The notes: generated by a model not told the origin, from the letters alone. 64,000 nt of DNA from Hephaestia caeni (GCF_003550065.1 NZ_QXDC01000002.1:1112260-1176259); one strand, 5' to 3'. Positions 16,904 to 26,578 are shown, counted from the first letter of the stretch. A program made the numbers and translations.

Positions 16904-17440
16904 TCATGCTCCTGCCCGCAAGGTTTGCAGCGTCTCCTTCATGAGCCACCGGGTCGAGCCGCCGAATATCTCGGTATCGGTGACGACATAGTAGCCGCCT
17001 CCGAAACCGTCAGCGATGTCCTTGTCGGCCACCTCCGCCCATTGAAAGCCGAACGGCAGCGCGGATTTGCAGACTTTCTGGATCAGCGATGCGAGGGCCG
17101 GAACGTCGGCTTCATGGCCGCTGATGAACGCGAACTGTGTCTTGGCCTCCGGGTCGCCTTGAATGATGAGATCGGCATCGAACTCGGGAAAGCCCGGATC
17201 CGACCAGAGATCGAGAAAGTCCGCGAAAGGATCTTCCTCCTCCGGTTTGTTCGGGAAGGTGTTCCTGAATCCCTCGCTAAGCGACGCGTAATAGGTCTTC
17301 ACCGCTTGCATCCCGTTAGACGAGAGTTCGGCGAAGTCGCTGGACAGTTGGGTCGATACGGCGAAGCATTCCTTGAGCAGGATTGCTTCCTGCGGCATCA
17401 GCGGAATGGCGAACGCCGTTTGCAGATAGTGATTGGCCAT
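16904..17440 (-). CDS. Hypothetical protein (178 aa)
   Basis: The protein starts MANHYLQTAFAIPLMPQE. An acidic helical N-terminal half is followed by a probable alpha/beta region with GFGGGYYVVTDTEIFGG near the end. No known family. It is tightly spaced with the 156-residue gene downstream, so probably in the same operon. Confidence 0.66.
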   Translation of the reverse strand: MANHYLQTAFAIPLMPQEAILLKECFAVSTQLSSDFAELSSNGMQAVKTYYASLSEGFRNTFPNKPEEEDPFADFLDLWSDPGFPEFDADLIIQGDPEAKTQFAFISGHEADVPALASLIQKVCKSALPFGFQWAEVADKDIADGFGGGYYVVTDTEIFGGSTRWLMKETLQTLRAGA

Positions 17441-17483
17441 CTTTCAGCTCCTGGATGGAAAGGATGGAACAGCACCCGGCAGG

Positions 17484-18074
17484 CTAGATCGCCGGCCCGG
17501 ACGGCAGCCGGTGGTCGATCTCATCATCGGTAAGGCGTTCGAGCAGTTTCAAAGCGGAACCGCCGTCCGGTTCACAAATGACGATCGTGCGTTTGCCCCG
17601 GTCTTCCGGGGGCCACGCATCGGGATCGGCCTCGCCTGCAAGACCACGAAAATCAGCGTGCGTGCGCGACCAGATCAGTTCGAGCTTCTGCTCGCGGTTC
17701 ATGCCCCGAGCGGCGGCTGTCTCATGGGCTATGATTGCCGCCCGCATCGCGTCGGGGCTATGGCGATCTCCAAGATTGCAATAACCGGTAAACCAGCGCT
17801 TGCGTCCGATCGTGATGGCGAAGAAGACCGAACCGACGAAACCGGCCTTGAGTTCAGACCAGGCGAACATCCCGGCGCGCATGAAGAGCGGCGGCAGTTC
17901 CCCGAGCATGGATTCGTAGGATTCGAGTTCAATCTCGAACCATGTATTCTCAAATGCCTTCCCCGAAATGCGATCCTCGAACGGGCAATCGGGAACGCGG
18001 TTGAACAGTTCGAACATCTGCTCGCGCGTCGCGACGCCGTCGAAAATCTTCCTGAATGGCAGAGCCTGGGTCAT
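17484..18074 (-). CDS. Hypothetical protein (196 aa)
   Basis: The protein starts MTQALPFRKIFDGVATREQ at 18,074 with AGGA upstream; an ATG 21 bases earlier is possible. It has a mixed alpha/beta composition with several aromatics and no catalytic motif that I recognise. It lies 74 bp downstream of the GHKL ATPase gene, in the same direction. Confidence 0.66.
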   Translation of the reverse strand: MTQALPFRKIFDGVATREQMFELFNRVPDCPFEDRISGKAFENTWFEIELESYESMLGELPPLFMRAGMFAWSELKAGFVGSVFFAITIGRKRWFTGYCNLGDRHSPDAMRAAIIAHETAAARGMNREQKLELIWSRTHADFRGLAGEADPDAWPPEDRGKRTIVICEPDGGSALKLLERLTDDEIDHRLPSGPAI

Positions 18075-18148
18075 GGGACGATTCCTCATGGACATGGCGT
18101 GCCGCGGCGCGCGTGATGACGCGCCGGGCAGGCCGGAAAGAGAATGGG

Positions 18149-19849
18149 TTATTCGGCGGCGCTGAGAGCGGCCTCGTCGTCATTGTCCGCGAAGCTGGCC
18201 TCGACCAGATAATTGACAGCCTGCATCCGGATTGCCCGATCCTTGGGGATCAGCCAGGCGACATGCTCGCGGATCGCCTCGCGGACTCGTTCGAGGACCG
18301 CGGCATCTTCGCCGAGCAGCAACATGTTCGCGGTAAAGCGCGCCTGCATGTCGAATGCCGCCTGCTGGGTATGATAGCTGTCGGCATCACAATCGTCGAC
18401 GTGGTAGAAGCAGGCGGCTTCGAGCAGCCAGGCGAGTTCGCTGGGTGTGATCGTACAGTCGGCGCTGAGCAGGATGGCGACGTTCTCCAATTCGGTCGAG
18501 CAGTCATCGGGAACGATCAGCACATCCGCAGGCAGCGAGAGGATTTCGGCAGGTTCCTCGGAAACGGCTGACGCCTGCATGGCGATTTCGAGTTCGATCG
18601 CGTCGACGCGCCCGGAGACCAGGACCTGCGACAGCTGCGTATCAGCCGCATAGTCGAAGACGTCGCCCTCGCCCCGGTCGACCCGGAAGGACCATCCGAG
18701 CACGCGCGGAAGTTGATCATACCAGGCGTATCCCGCGAAATCGTCGACGGGCTCGACCGGGGTCGCGCCGTGCAATTGTCCCGACGCGAGGGCGCGCGCG
18801 GCGCACTGCTCGATATGGGCCTGGTCGGTCGGCATCAGGATCATCGGTTCACCCGCCACCCGCTCGCCGAACATGGTGCTATCCGCTTCCGCGGTGCGCG
18901 GCGTCCAGGCCGAGAGCCAGGGCGCGGCTTCAGGGAGGAACACGCCGAGCGCCTTGGCCCGCAGCCAATGGGCATGGGACAGCCGATGGTGACCCTTGTG
19001 GGCGATAGTGCGGAAGATCGCCGCCTCGCAGGCCTCGTGCAACGCCTCGAGCGCGGGCCCCTGCACCATTTCCTTGCGTGCAGGTAGCACGAGTTGCAGG
19101 TGGCCTGCATCTATGATGTCGACCTTGGCATACCAGCCAGGATCTCCATCCCCGTCATGGATATGCGGCAGCCGGCAAGGCACCGTGAGACCATGGAAGT
19201 TGATCCGCGCCAATTCGCGTGGAACATGAATGGTGTCGCTGTAGATGCCGATGTTGCACCCGTTCCATTTCTCGACGCGCGCCGCACCGGCGAGGAAGCT
19301 TTCGTGGGGTTGCCTCTTGCCGTCGAGCCAGACCGGCACCGGGCAGAAGCGCGCGGCGTCCTTCACTGCCTGCTCGAGTGCGTTCACCCAGTCTTCGGCC
19401 ATGTCGACCTCGATCTCGGTGCCCTTGTCGATGGCCGTCGGCGCAAGATCGAGCGGCATGCCGCTTTCCCAGGCGTCGGGGGTGATGGTCACCTGCCAGG
19501 CCGCGTCCAGTTCGGCCGCGTGGGAACGGACCGTGACATGGCGCCCCGCAAGGCTGAATACGCCCATGCCCGCTGGATCTTCGGATCGGGCGATCTTCTC
19601 ATCCCAACCGGAGTCGCCCAGCGTCAGGAACTTGACCGGATCGGCGATGCCGCACCCGTCGTCACGAATACGCAGCACAGGCCCCCGATCGCTCTCGATC
19701 CGGGAAATATCGATCCGGGTGGCGCCAGCCCGGCGTGCGTTCTGGATGGCCTCGATGAGACACGCAGAGACCGATCCGTCAAAAAACCTTGTGATCCTTG
19801 TCAGCAGGGAATCTCCGACCGTGGTTTGGATAGTGGTGGGGAAAGTCAT
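18149..19849 (-). CDS. GHKL (Hsp90/MutL-type) ATP-binding protein
   Basis: A 566-residue protein starting MTFPTTIQTTVGDSLL at 19,849 after GGAGA. The N-terminal domain shows the GHKL boxes in order: N box LIEAIQNARRAGAT (residues about 30-45), G1 box IRDDGCGI (about 61-68), and G2 box AGMGVFSLAG (about 93-102). These bind ATP and Mg in Hsp90, MutL and MORC. The C-terminal 300 residues match nothing I know and lack histidine-kinase signatures. Its leader contains a canonical G-quadruplex-capable tract. An ATP-driven clamp or chaperone role is only inferred. Confidence 0.8.
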   Translation of the reverse strand: MTFPTTIQTTVGDSLLTRITRFFDGSVSACLIEAIQNARRAGATRIDISRIESDRGPVLRIRDDGCGIADPVKFLTLGDSGWDEKIARSEDPAGMGVFSLAGRHVTVRSHAAELDAAWQVTITPDAWESGMPLDLAPTAIDKGTEIEVDMAEDWVNALEQAVKDAARFCPVPVWLDGKRQPHESFLAGAARVEKWNGCNIGIYSDTIHVPRELARINFHGLTVPCRLPHIHDGDGDPGWYAKVDIIDAGHLQLVLPARKEMVQGPALEALHEACEAAIFRTIAHKGHHRLSHAHWLRAKALGVFLPEAAPWLSAWTPRTAEADSTMFGERVAGEPMILMPTDQAHIEQCAARALASGQLHGATPVEPVDDFAGYAWYDQLPRVLGWSFRVDRGEGDVFDYAADTQLSQVLVSGRVDAIELEIAMQASAVSEEPAEILSLPADVLIVPDDCSTELENVAILLSADCTITPSELAWLLEAACFYHVDDCDADSYHTQQAAFDMQARFTANMLLLGEDAAVLERVREAIREHVAWLIPKDRAIRMQAVNYLVEASFADNDDEAALSAAE

Positions 19850-19885
19850 GTGAGTCTCCGGAAATGCAGCGATCTCATCGTCGCT

Positions 19886-19908
19886 CCCACATCCCGCCCC
19901 CTCCCCTT
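19886..19908 (-). promoter_or_regulatory. Canonical G-quadruplex-capable tract in the GHKL gene leader
   Basis: The minus strand reads GGGG-A-GGGGG-C-GGG-ATGT-GGG. These are four G-runs of three or more with loops of one to four bases, about 40-60 nt before the ATG. Confidence 0.5.
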
Positions 19909-19997
19909 CATGGCGCAATTGCGCGGTCGAGACGCGGGAAGTCGACGGAATCCTGCGATCGAGGAATGGGCGAAAATGGGATCGGCTGACCGGGCAG

Positions 19998-20438
19998 TCA
20001 GGCGGCGATGCGCCGATAGACGGACTCTCCGTTGGAGAAGCTGCCCAGACGGACAAGCGTCGCGAACCGCTGCTCGAATTTTGGCCCGATCCGGTCGAAC
20101 CATTGTTCTGCCAGCCCTTCCCGGCCGGCGTCGATGTCGTTCCGCAAAACCACCCAGTATGCGATGCAGCCACAATATTCCGAAATGCCGAAGCGGGCAT
20201 AGCCGTTCATGGCGACAATCCGGTCTTCACGGTCGATCCAGCCGTCATGGGACCATGCCGAAGGATAGAGTGCGAGCACCTGCTCTCGAAAATCCGCGAC
20301 GATGAAGTCCCAATCGTCCTGTGCGGCAAGTTCATCGAAATGGCGGGTGTCAGGATCGTCATCGTCCTCGATCCAGCCCGCGTCCCACTGTGCGAACGCG
20401 ACATGCGCTCCGCTGGGATAGGATACCGAGCGCCCCAT
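19998..20438 (-). CDS. Hypothetical protein (146 aa)
   Basis: The protein starts MGRSVSYPSGAHVAFAQWD after GGGGAAC. It is acidic and rich in Trp and Asp (WIEDDDDPDTRHFDELAAQ), with CGCIAYWVV in the middle. The stop of the upstream gene is 2 bases before its start. No domain assigned; probably in an operon with the DUF3560 gene upstream. Confidence 0.68.
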   Translation of the reverse strand: MGRSVSYPSGAHVAFAQWDAGWIEDDDDPDTRHFDELAAQDDWDFIVADFREQVLALYPSAWSHDGWIDREDRIVAMNGYARFGISEYCGCIAYWVVLRNDIDAGREGLAEQWFDRIGPKFEQRFATLVRLGSFSNGESVYRRIAA

Positions 20439-20440
20439 GA

Positions 20441-20959
20441 TCAGTTCCCCTCGTCGGCAGACGGCCGCCATGCGGGCGGCTGGGCGGTGACTGGTTCGTC
20501 GGTCGGAGCACGATCGGGATCTTTCGGCACGGGTTCCGGCCTGATCGTGGGATGAGCAGGATCGGACCAGTCGATATGATCGATGATCCAGCCTGGCACG
20601 TAATCCCAATCGAAAGACAGATCGTAACTGTCGGCAACCACGCTCCACGCCGCCTCGACCGCGCTGGTCCAACCCACGACTGTCAACCGCAGGTCAGCTG
20701 TGCCGACCGCATTGCAGGTTCCGCAGATGGCCAGCGCCAAGGCGATGGCGCCCGGGTCTGAACTGGGATGATCGCGCAATGTCAGCACAGCCTCCCAGAG
20801 GCAGGCAGCGGTCTCAAGAGCGGATTCGACACTGGCCGTCGGCATGACGCGGCGTTGGGTTTCCGCAGCGGGCACGATCTCAGCCTGTGCGAAAACGCTG
20901 CGCGGCTGGACCGCAATCCGTGATGGCTCTGCGGGCCGGGAAGAGACGCCGGTTTTCAT
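20441..20959 (-). CDS. Hypothetical protein (172 aa)
   Basis: The protein starts MKTGVSSRPAEPSRIAVQP. Low-complexity basic and proline-rich ends flank a helical centre (ESALETAACLWEAVLTL) and a short CGTCNAVG motif. The ATG overlaps the DUF3560 stop (ATGA), showing co-translation. Function is unknown. Confidence 0.66.
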   Translation of the reverse strand: MKTGVSSRPAEPSRIAVQPRSVFAQAEIVPAAETQRRVMPTASVESALETAACLWEAVLTLRDHPSSDPGAIALALAICGTCNAVGTADLRLTVVGWTSAVEAAWSVVADSYDLSFDWDYVPGWIIDHIDWSDPAHPTIRPEPVPKDPDRAPTDEPVTAQPPAWRPSADEGN

Positions 20960-22437
20960 GCTGCGGCCTCCTCGGCCGCGGCATGGCGGGCATCGGCTTC
21001 CAGAGCGTCGAGGTCGATCGGCAACGGCTTGCCCGGTTTGTCGGTGATGACGACGACGGCGTCCGGCTGGTACATTTGGAGGCCGAGCCCAGCGATACGG
21101 ATGCGGGCGACAGGCTCGCCGGACCGCACGCGCTCATGCCCCTGCCATTTCATTCGCACGGGGCGACCGTCGGCAGCTATCTCCACCGTTTTGAACACGT
21201 CATAGTCGCCCTTTGAATTAGCCGAATAAAAGGCCTGCTCCGTCTCACGGACTTCGTTGGGCTTGGCAGCACTTTGCTTGCCCTTGCGGGCTGCGATCAT
21301 GCGCAGGTTCCATATCTCCTGAAGTTGTTCGGCCTGCTCGCGCGATGGATTGATCAGCGGTACTGTGCCCGGCTTACCCGCCCGGCGAGCCTTTCTCTCC
21401 GGCACGGTGTAGCCGCAAGCCTGCATCAGGTCGCGCCAGTCATCCTGGTTCAGTTCAAGAGAGGATGCCGACGCGATATGCGCCGGAAGCGGAACCGGGC
21501 TTTCGAGCCGGAAACGGCCCGCAGCGATCACGGTGCATTTGGGGCTTTCGGCGCCATGCTCGCGGGCAAAGGCCTGGATGATGACCGGGGTGAACTCGCC
21601 ATCATAGCGAGGCACATCGCCCAGCATGGAACGCTCGAACGCGAGCCGGTGCAGGATGTGCTCGATCCAGCGGCGGCGGTTGGGGCCATTGACGGTGACC
21701 ATTGCCCCGTCGATGCACTGTTGCCGTGCGTCGCCGGGCGCGATCTCGCCCTTGTCGACCTTGTAGTAGAGATCATAGCCCGACCAGAGTTCACGGGAAT
21801 CCCTGTTGCGGAGCGCGTCGCGGATCTGTTCGTCGGTCGTGATTTCGTCCCAGATCGCCAGTGCCGTATGGGCTCTATTGATGCCGCGCTGAAAGTCTCG
21901 CAGCTCTGCCAGCAAAGTCTTGATCCGGTTGGCGCGGACGCGCGGGTCATTCTTCCTGCTGGCGTAATGCTCGGCGCTGCTGGCGCGGCCGAGCCAGTAG
22001 CCTGCCGCTTTTTCCGCCTTTACGGACGCCGTCATGGCCGAGTGCATGCGTTCCTGGGTCTTGCGCGCCCCACGTTCGCTATGATGGCCGACCAGGATCG
22101 GCTGGCCCATATAGAAGGCCTGCGACAGTTCGTCTGCGCGGCGTGCGAAGGCGTTGGATTGCGCATGGCGCTTGTCTGCAAGATCTTCGAGCCGTTCAGC
22201 TTTCATCGCGGCGCGCTCGGCCAGGGTCATCTCTTCCGCCTCGATCTCGCCAGCCAGTTTGATGGCCAGGTCCTCGCGTTGCGGAGTCCACCTGGGAGCG
22301 ACGAAAAGCTCCTGCTTCGGAGCCCATTTGAATCCGGCCTCCTTGACCTGTGCATAGGTTTCCGCATCGAGGCGCGATGACGCGTAAATGCGGATCTTGT
22401 TGTCCTCTGGACTATAGGTTGCGGTAAAGCTGATCAT
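20956..22437 (-). CDS. DUF3560 domain protein
   Basis: A 493-residue protein starting MISFTATYSPEDNKIRIYAS at 22,437 after AAAGGA. The N-terminal motif set (AGFKWAPKQELFVAPRWTP, then FYMGQPILVGHHSE) is the DUF3560 signature seen in plasmid and ICE proteins that often occur near ParB or antirestriction genes. A helical, basic middle (HSAMTASVKAEKAAGYWLGR) and a C-terminal part of unknown nature follow. Biochemical role is unestablished. It heads the operon containing the two small genes downstream. Confidence 0.82.
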   Translation of the reverse strand: MISFTATYSPEDNKIRIYASSRLDAETYAQVKEAGFKWAPKQELFVAPRWTPQREDLAIKLAGEIEAEEMTLAERAAMKAERLEDLADKRHAQSNAFARRADELSQAFYMGQPILVGHHSERGARKTQERMHSAMTASVKAEKAAGYWLGRASSAEHYASRKNDPRVRANRIKTLLAELRDFQRGINRAHTALAIWDEITTDEQIRDALRNRDSRELWSGYDLYYKVDKGEIAPGDARQQCIDGAMVTVNGPNRRRWIEHILHRLAFERSMLGDVPRYDGEFTPVIIQAFAREHGAESPKCTVIAAGRFRLESPVPLPAHIASASSLELNQDDWRDLMQACGYTVPERKARRAGKPGTVPLINPSREQAEQLQEIWNLRMIAARKGKQSAAKPNEVRETEQAFYSANSKGDYDVFKTVEIAADGRPVRMKWQGHERVRSGEPVARIRIAGLGLQMYQPDAVVVITDKPGKPLPIDLDALEADARHAAAEEAAA

Positions 22438-22568
22438 CGATCGTCCTTTCGAGGGCCCCGCGGTCATCAGATTTCGGGGCGAAGCGGTGCATCTGTGTTC
22501 CCCGGAATCATGAAGCCCGGCGCGATGGCCGGGCTTCATGGAAAACAAGGAATGTCGGTGTCGGGGAG

Positions 22569-22763
22569 CTATTCGCGCAGGTCTCCGGCGGCGAGATCGC
22601 CAATCCAGGAGGCCCCCTCCTCGAAATCGGCGTCGTCATCTTCGACCAGGGCGGCGAGCGCGACAGCGCCCGTGCGGCCGAGCTGACCGAGACGCTGAAT
22701 GGCGGCATAGGCAACCGGAGCGAGCTGCTCTGCGGTTGCGGTATCGATATCGGAAGTGGTCAT
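22569..22763 (-). CDS. Small acidic helical protein (64 aa)
   Basis: The protein starts MTTSDIDTATAEQLAPVAY after GGAGAATTT. It is very acidic toward the end (EDDDADFEEGASW). No family is recognised. It is isolated by 131 bp from the DUF3560 gene downstream. Confidence 0.6.
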   Translation of the reverse strand: MTTSDIDTATAEQLAPVAYAAIQRLGQLGRTGAVALAALVEDDDADFEEGASWIGDLAAGDLRE

Positions 22764-22930
22764 GCAGAAATTCTCCAGATTGTAGAGGGCTGCGGTCGGA
22801 AACGACCCGCAAGGGGTCATGCGATCCGGCGCGTCCGACCAGTCGCACCAGGATTTCTAGGTGGCCGGCTCAACCGCCATTTCAGGCGAATTCGACGCCG
22901 ACCTCATTCACCGCGGGTTTCCGCTAACGC

Positions 22931-23692
22931 TCATGGCAGGCATTCCGCCGTCATCTGCTTCGTGGCTCGGTGGTCCGCAGCATTGGCTGCATCGAGGCGG
23001 GCTATCCATTCCGGATCAATGCAGGCGCCCTCAACTGCCCAACAGCTGACGGATGCGGAGACGGGATCGCCATTGTCCTGTGGGACCATGAGGAGGCCGT
23101 CGGGATCGGCGCCCTCGACATCGTAATCGACAATGCGCACCGTGATCGGCCGGTCGGCGACGACACCCTGAACAAGACCGCCATCAAGCGTGATGACGAT
23201 ATTGGCTTCGAGAGGGAGCTGCTCGGCGCCATTGATCCGCATGCAAAGATCCTCGATCTCGTCCGGGTTCAGTGGTTCGTGTCGGCCGAGATTGCTGGCA
23301 ATGTCAGGATCGGACCCACAGTGGCGTCGCTGGTGGTCGCGCAACGCGGCAAGCACGGTCGAGAGTTGCCGATCGTTAAGTGCGAGAACCGATATCCCCT
23401 GGAGTTCGGCCTTTTCGATCCACACATTGAAGCCTGCGGTTTCGGCGAGATCATCGGGGTCTATGTCGGCAATTTCGATGCTCTGTGCGGTGAGGTGGCG
23501 GAATTGCACGCCGACCAGCCCCAATTGCCAGCTGCTCGTATCGACTGGCGGCAAGCCCTCGGCATCGAGGTCGGCGCGGAGCTGGTTCACCATATCGGTC
23601 GCGGCGATCTGTGCTTCGTGTTCGCTGGCGTGATAGCTCGCGATCTTCGACGGTGCTGAGAAGTGCGTTCCGTTGGCGACGAAAATATCCAT
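22931..23692 (-). CDS. Hypothetical protein (253 aa)
   Basis: The protein starts MDIFVANGTHFSAPSKIAS after GGAGAATTC. The N-terminus (ASEHEAQIAATDMVNQL) suggests a small alpha/beta domain. The C-terminal half is acidic and beta-rich. No recognised motif. It belongs to the leftward run from 25.6 kb. Confidence 0.66.
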   Translation of the reverse strand: MDIFVANGTHFSAPSKIASYHASEHEAQIAATDMVNQLRADLDAEGLPPVDTSSWQLGLVGVQFRHLTAQSIEIADIDPDDLAETAGFNVWIEKAELQGISVLALNDRQLSTVLAALRDHQRRHCGSDPDIASNLGRHEPLNPDEIEDLCMRINGAEQLPLEANIVITLDGGLVQGVVADRPITVRIVDYDVEGADPDGLLMVPQDNGDPVSASVSCWAVEGACIDPEWIARLDAANAADHRATKQMTAECLP

Positions 23693-23735
23693 GTCGAATT
23701 CTCCGGGTAATGTGGATGCGGGATCGGTGCGCGCA

Positions 23736-24197
23736 TCAGGCGGCGCAGCGGCCAGCGTCCTGACGAAGGCCGAGATCGAAGGCGGTGAGGTTGCCGTATT
23801 TCGGCTCGAGACGATCGAAAGCGGACGTCAGGTCGTCGATGTCGATCCAGGTGAAGGCGTCGCCGGGATCGGAGTCGAGCTGGAAGACGATGGGTGTGAA
23901 GGCCGCGGTCATCTCCGGGAAGCTGGCCTGGATGATCAAGGTTTCGATCCGGCGCCCGAGGGCGGCAATGCCGGAGGCGAACTCCGCTCGCTCGGCATGC
24001 GCCATCGTGAAATAGCGGTCGGGCGCCAGCAACGGTGCGATACGGACGCATGGGAGACGCCCGACATGTTGTGGCCCGGCAACCGTGCCGGTCAGTGCCC
24101 GGCGTTCGGCCGTGACCTTGTCGGCGGGGACCAGCGCGCGATAGGCATAGTGCGGCAGCGTCCCCGCGATGCGGGAACGGGTGACGATGATTTCCAT
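23736..24197 (-). CDS. Hypothetical protein (153 aa)
   Basis: The protein starts MEIIVTRSRIAGTLPHYAY after GAGGAC and lies 11 bp downstream of the 215-residue gene, so the two are probably co-transcribed. It is alpha/beta in pattern and ends in DLGLRQDAGRCAA. No family is recognised. Confidence 0.66.
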   Translation of the reverse strand: MEIIVTRSRIAGTLPHYAYRALVPADKVTAERRALTGTVAGPQHVGRLPCVRIAPLLAPDRYFTMAHAERAEFASGIAALGRRIETLIIQASFPEMTAAFTPIVFQLDSDPGDAFTWIDIDDLTSAFDRLEPKYGNLTAFDLGLRQDAGRCAA

Positions 24198-24208
24198 GGT
24201 GACTGTCC

Positions 24209-24856
24209 TCAGGCGAAGAGCCGGGTCGCAGCGGCGTCCGGTTGGGGAAGATCGAGATCGCGGCGGATACGTTCAGCGAGCCTGGCAGGCTCGATCAGTT
24301 CCGCTACGGAAGCGAAATGGTTGCGGCCACCGACATAGTCCTTGGTCCCCGAGCAGGTGCGGAACATGACCTCGTAGCCCGGTCCCATGCAGCCCAGATC
24401 GAACTGGATATAGAGATGAGCGGCATGAATCGTAATTTCGCCCGAGCAGGCGATACCCGCCATGTTGGAACGCAACTCGAATTGCCCGCGTTCGAGACCG
24501 AGCGCCTTGGCGAGCCGCGTCATCGCCTTGCGGCCCTGTTTGTGAAAAATGGCCTTCGCGTCGCTGTCATAGTCGACGCCGCGTCGCGCCAGCGTCACCA
24601 GGATCGGCGTGCGTTCGACAGCGCCGACGGCTTCGACGCAAGCACGGCGCAACTCGGCCTGGGACGGACGGTTCTCGGTCGCAATGTTGCCGAGATGACG
24701 CGCCAGCAGCAGAACCGCCGGATCGCACTCCGCATCGACCTGGTTGCGATGGCACTCGTCGATTGCCTGGATCAGGACGTTCAGCCCTCCGGCAAGCGTG
24801 GTCAGCGCGGAAGGGTCGAGCGCCTGTTGAAAGCGAAACGCGGCGTCATAGGACAT
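24209..24856 (-). CDS. Hypothetical protein (215 aa)
   Basis: The protein starts MSYDAAFRFQQALDPSALT after AGGAG. A helical N-terminal half is followed by a C-terminal beta region with scattered cysteines (IACSGEITIHA, DLGCMGPG, FRTCSGTKD). No known family. The leader contains GAGGGGGAGGGGGGAGAG. Confidence 0.66.
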   Translation of the reverse strand: MSYDAAFRFQQALDPSALTTLAGGLNVLIQAIDECHRNQVDAECDPAVLLLARHLGNIATENRPSQAELRRACVEAVGAVERTPILVTLARRGVDYDSDAKAIFHKQGRKAMTRLAKALGLERGQFELRSNMAGIACSGEITIHAAHLYIQFDLGCMGPGYEVMFRTCSGTKDYVGGRNHFASVAELIEPARLAERIRRDLDLPQPDAAATRLFA

Positions 24857-24903
24857 GAGGTTCTACTCCTGGGGCCTGGGCGCATCCACACGCCCGCCTC
24901 AAT

Positions 24904-24921
24904 CTCTCCCCCCTCCCCCTC
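24904..24921 (-). promoter_or_regulatory. G-rich polypurine tract before the 215-residue gene
   Basis: The minus strand reads GAGGGGGAGGGGGGAGAG, about 50-65 nt upstream of the ATG and only 11 bp after the DUF5983 stop. It is a member of the leader-tract family. Confidence 0.45.
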
Positions 24922-24931
24922 GATCAGACCG

Positions 24932-25627
24932 TCACCATTCGTAACAGGGGAGCCGATCGGTCGTGGAAGCATCACGGTCCAGGATCAGGTAGTTGCAGCC
25001 CAGTCCTCGCGCGAATGTCAGCGCATGGAAGAGATCAGCCGGTATTTCCGATTTATCCCCGAACGAGGACGGAGCCGTGGCTATGACCCAGCCATAATGG
25101 GTATCGGCTATGCTGACGGGACGGTGGCACGGATCGAGTGTAATCCATTCGTCGATCTTTTCCGTCGTCGGCCATGATATATGGCTGGAGGACAAGGCGA
25201 TATAGTTCCCGATCTCGAGGCGTTCGGGATCATAGCCGAAGTCGGGATCGATCCATTCCATGCGGCTGGTCAGCTGGTCTTCGGGATGGAGGTTGAAATA
25301 GTCGCGTATCACCATGGCATCGTCGAGGGACCCCGGATCGCGGCTGTCGTTGATTTCGCCCCATTGTGAGCGGCAGAAGGTCGCGACCTGCACCTGCAGC
25401 CCTCGATAACTGACCGCGACGACATTGGTGGTTCCGTGGCCATGCCCGATCGTGGCGAGATAGACGGGAATGGACCAGGCCACGGGCGCCCGGTCGATCG
25501 ATAAAATTGCGGTATCGAGGTCGGCGATGATCTCCGCAATGTCGGCGTCCCCTTCGGCATGGGAGGCCAGCGCAGCCCTGGCGCGCGCCAGCAAATCGAG
25601 GTGCATGGATCGCGGATGATCTTTCAT
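24932..25627 (-). CDS. DUF5983-containing protein
   Basis: A 231-residue protein. Start MKDHPRSMHLDLL at 25,627 is chosen because GAAGGAG lies seven bases upstream. The C-terminal half (LSSSHISWPTTEKIDEW through YGWVIATA to LGCNYLILDRDAS and LPCYEW) matches my recollection of DUF5983, a domain common in ICE and plasmid proteins of unknown function. The N-terminal part is helical. Confidence 0.7.
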   Translation of the reverse strand: MKDHPRSMHLDLLARARAALASHAEGDADIAEIIADLDTAILSIDRAPVAWSIPVYLATIGHGHGTTNVVAVSYRGLQVQVATFCRSQWGEINDSRDPGSLDDAMVIRDYFNLHPEDQLTSRMEWIDPDFGYDPERLEIGNYIALSSSHISWPTTEKIDEWITLDPCHRPVSIADTHYGWVIATAPSSFGDKSEIPADLFHALTFARGLGCNYLILDRDASTTDRLPCYEW

Positions 25628-25768
25628 CACAATCTCCTTCTTCATGGGTGATTGAATAATTGCGCGGAGATCGCGCCCGGTCGTGGTCGCGGGATCCGCA
25701 ACGCCGGGGGACATCAGCGGCTTGGGCATGCCGATGGTCTTCTCGATTTCATTGTCGCAATGCCAGGC

Positions 25769-26578
25769 TCAGAAGAGGCTGAGCTGGCGTGGCGCGGCAC
25801 GTTGTTCCGGGCGTTCCACTGTGGACGGCGGCAGAAGTATGTCCATCGGAACGGGATGATTCTCGATTGGACCGGTGGTTGCCATCAGCTCGGTATCGCG
25901 CCGTGCAAGTTTCGCCGACCATCCGCCCATGATGTGCGCTGGCGTATACCAGTAGCTGCGTATTTCGAGTGAAAGCGAGTTTCCGACGACCACCACGGCA
26001 GGAATGTGCAGGAGACTGAACTGGATATACGCCATGTGGGCGACCCGCGCGTCGATATCGACGGCGGTCACATGGAGGTGCCGCTGATAGTTGATGCCTT
26101 GCGCGCGCATGGTTTGTGCAAGGGCGATAACCGTTGCACCCGCGCCGCAGGCAGGTTCCATTGCGCGCACAAAACCTTTGCACGCTATCAGATCCTGGAT
26201 CAGCTTCGGGCCCCCAAGCGTCGCCTCTGCCATCATTTGACATATGGGCCACGGCGTGAAGAATTGCCCCTTGTCGGCGCTCGATAGTTCAAGGTTGTTA
26301 TACACCGTGCCGAGCGCATCGCGGGGTTCGGCCTCCAGCGCCATCATGATCTCCGCAAAGACCTGAGGAAAAAGCTCGACGATATCGCGCTCATACTGGC
26401 CGACGATATCGAGATAGCGCTTCTCGCGTGCTTCGCGGTTGCGCAGATCCATGCTGTTGGAGATGCTGATCGCACTCGCCTCCATGCAATCCGAAAACAG
26501 TCGGTGCAAATCATGGCAATAGGCGCAGGATCGCAACAGCCTGGTCACGTCTGCGACGTGGCGTTCGTGAGGAGTCAT
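25769..26578 (-). CDS. Orphan N6-adenine methyltransferase-like protein lacking motif IV
   Basis: A 269-residue protein. GQFFTPWPICQMMAEATLGG is the sequence that precedes the methylase core in type I HsdM enzymes, and MEPACGAGATVIALAQTMR is a clear SAM-binding motif I. The expected catalytic NPPF/Y is absent; the corresponding place reads VVVGNSLSLEIRSYWYTPA. It may therefore bind SAM or DNA without methylating, or use an atypical site. No specificity or restriction subunit is adjacent. Similar stand-alone proteins occur in other ICEs. Confidence 0.75.
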   Translation of the reverse strand: MTPHERHVADVTRLLRSCAYCHDLHRLFSDCMEASAISISNSMDLRNREAREKRYLDIVGQYERDIVELFPQVFAEIMMALEAEPRDALGTVYNNLELSSADKGQFFTPWPICQMMAEATLGGPKLIQDLIACKGFVRAMEPACGAGATVIALAQTMRAQGINYQRHLHVTAVDIDARVAHMAYIQFSLLHIPAVVVVGNSLSLEIRSYWYTPAHIMGGWSAKLARRDTELMATTGPIENHPVPMDILLPPSTVERPEQRAAPRQLSLF

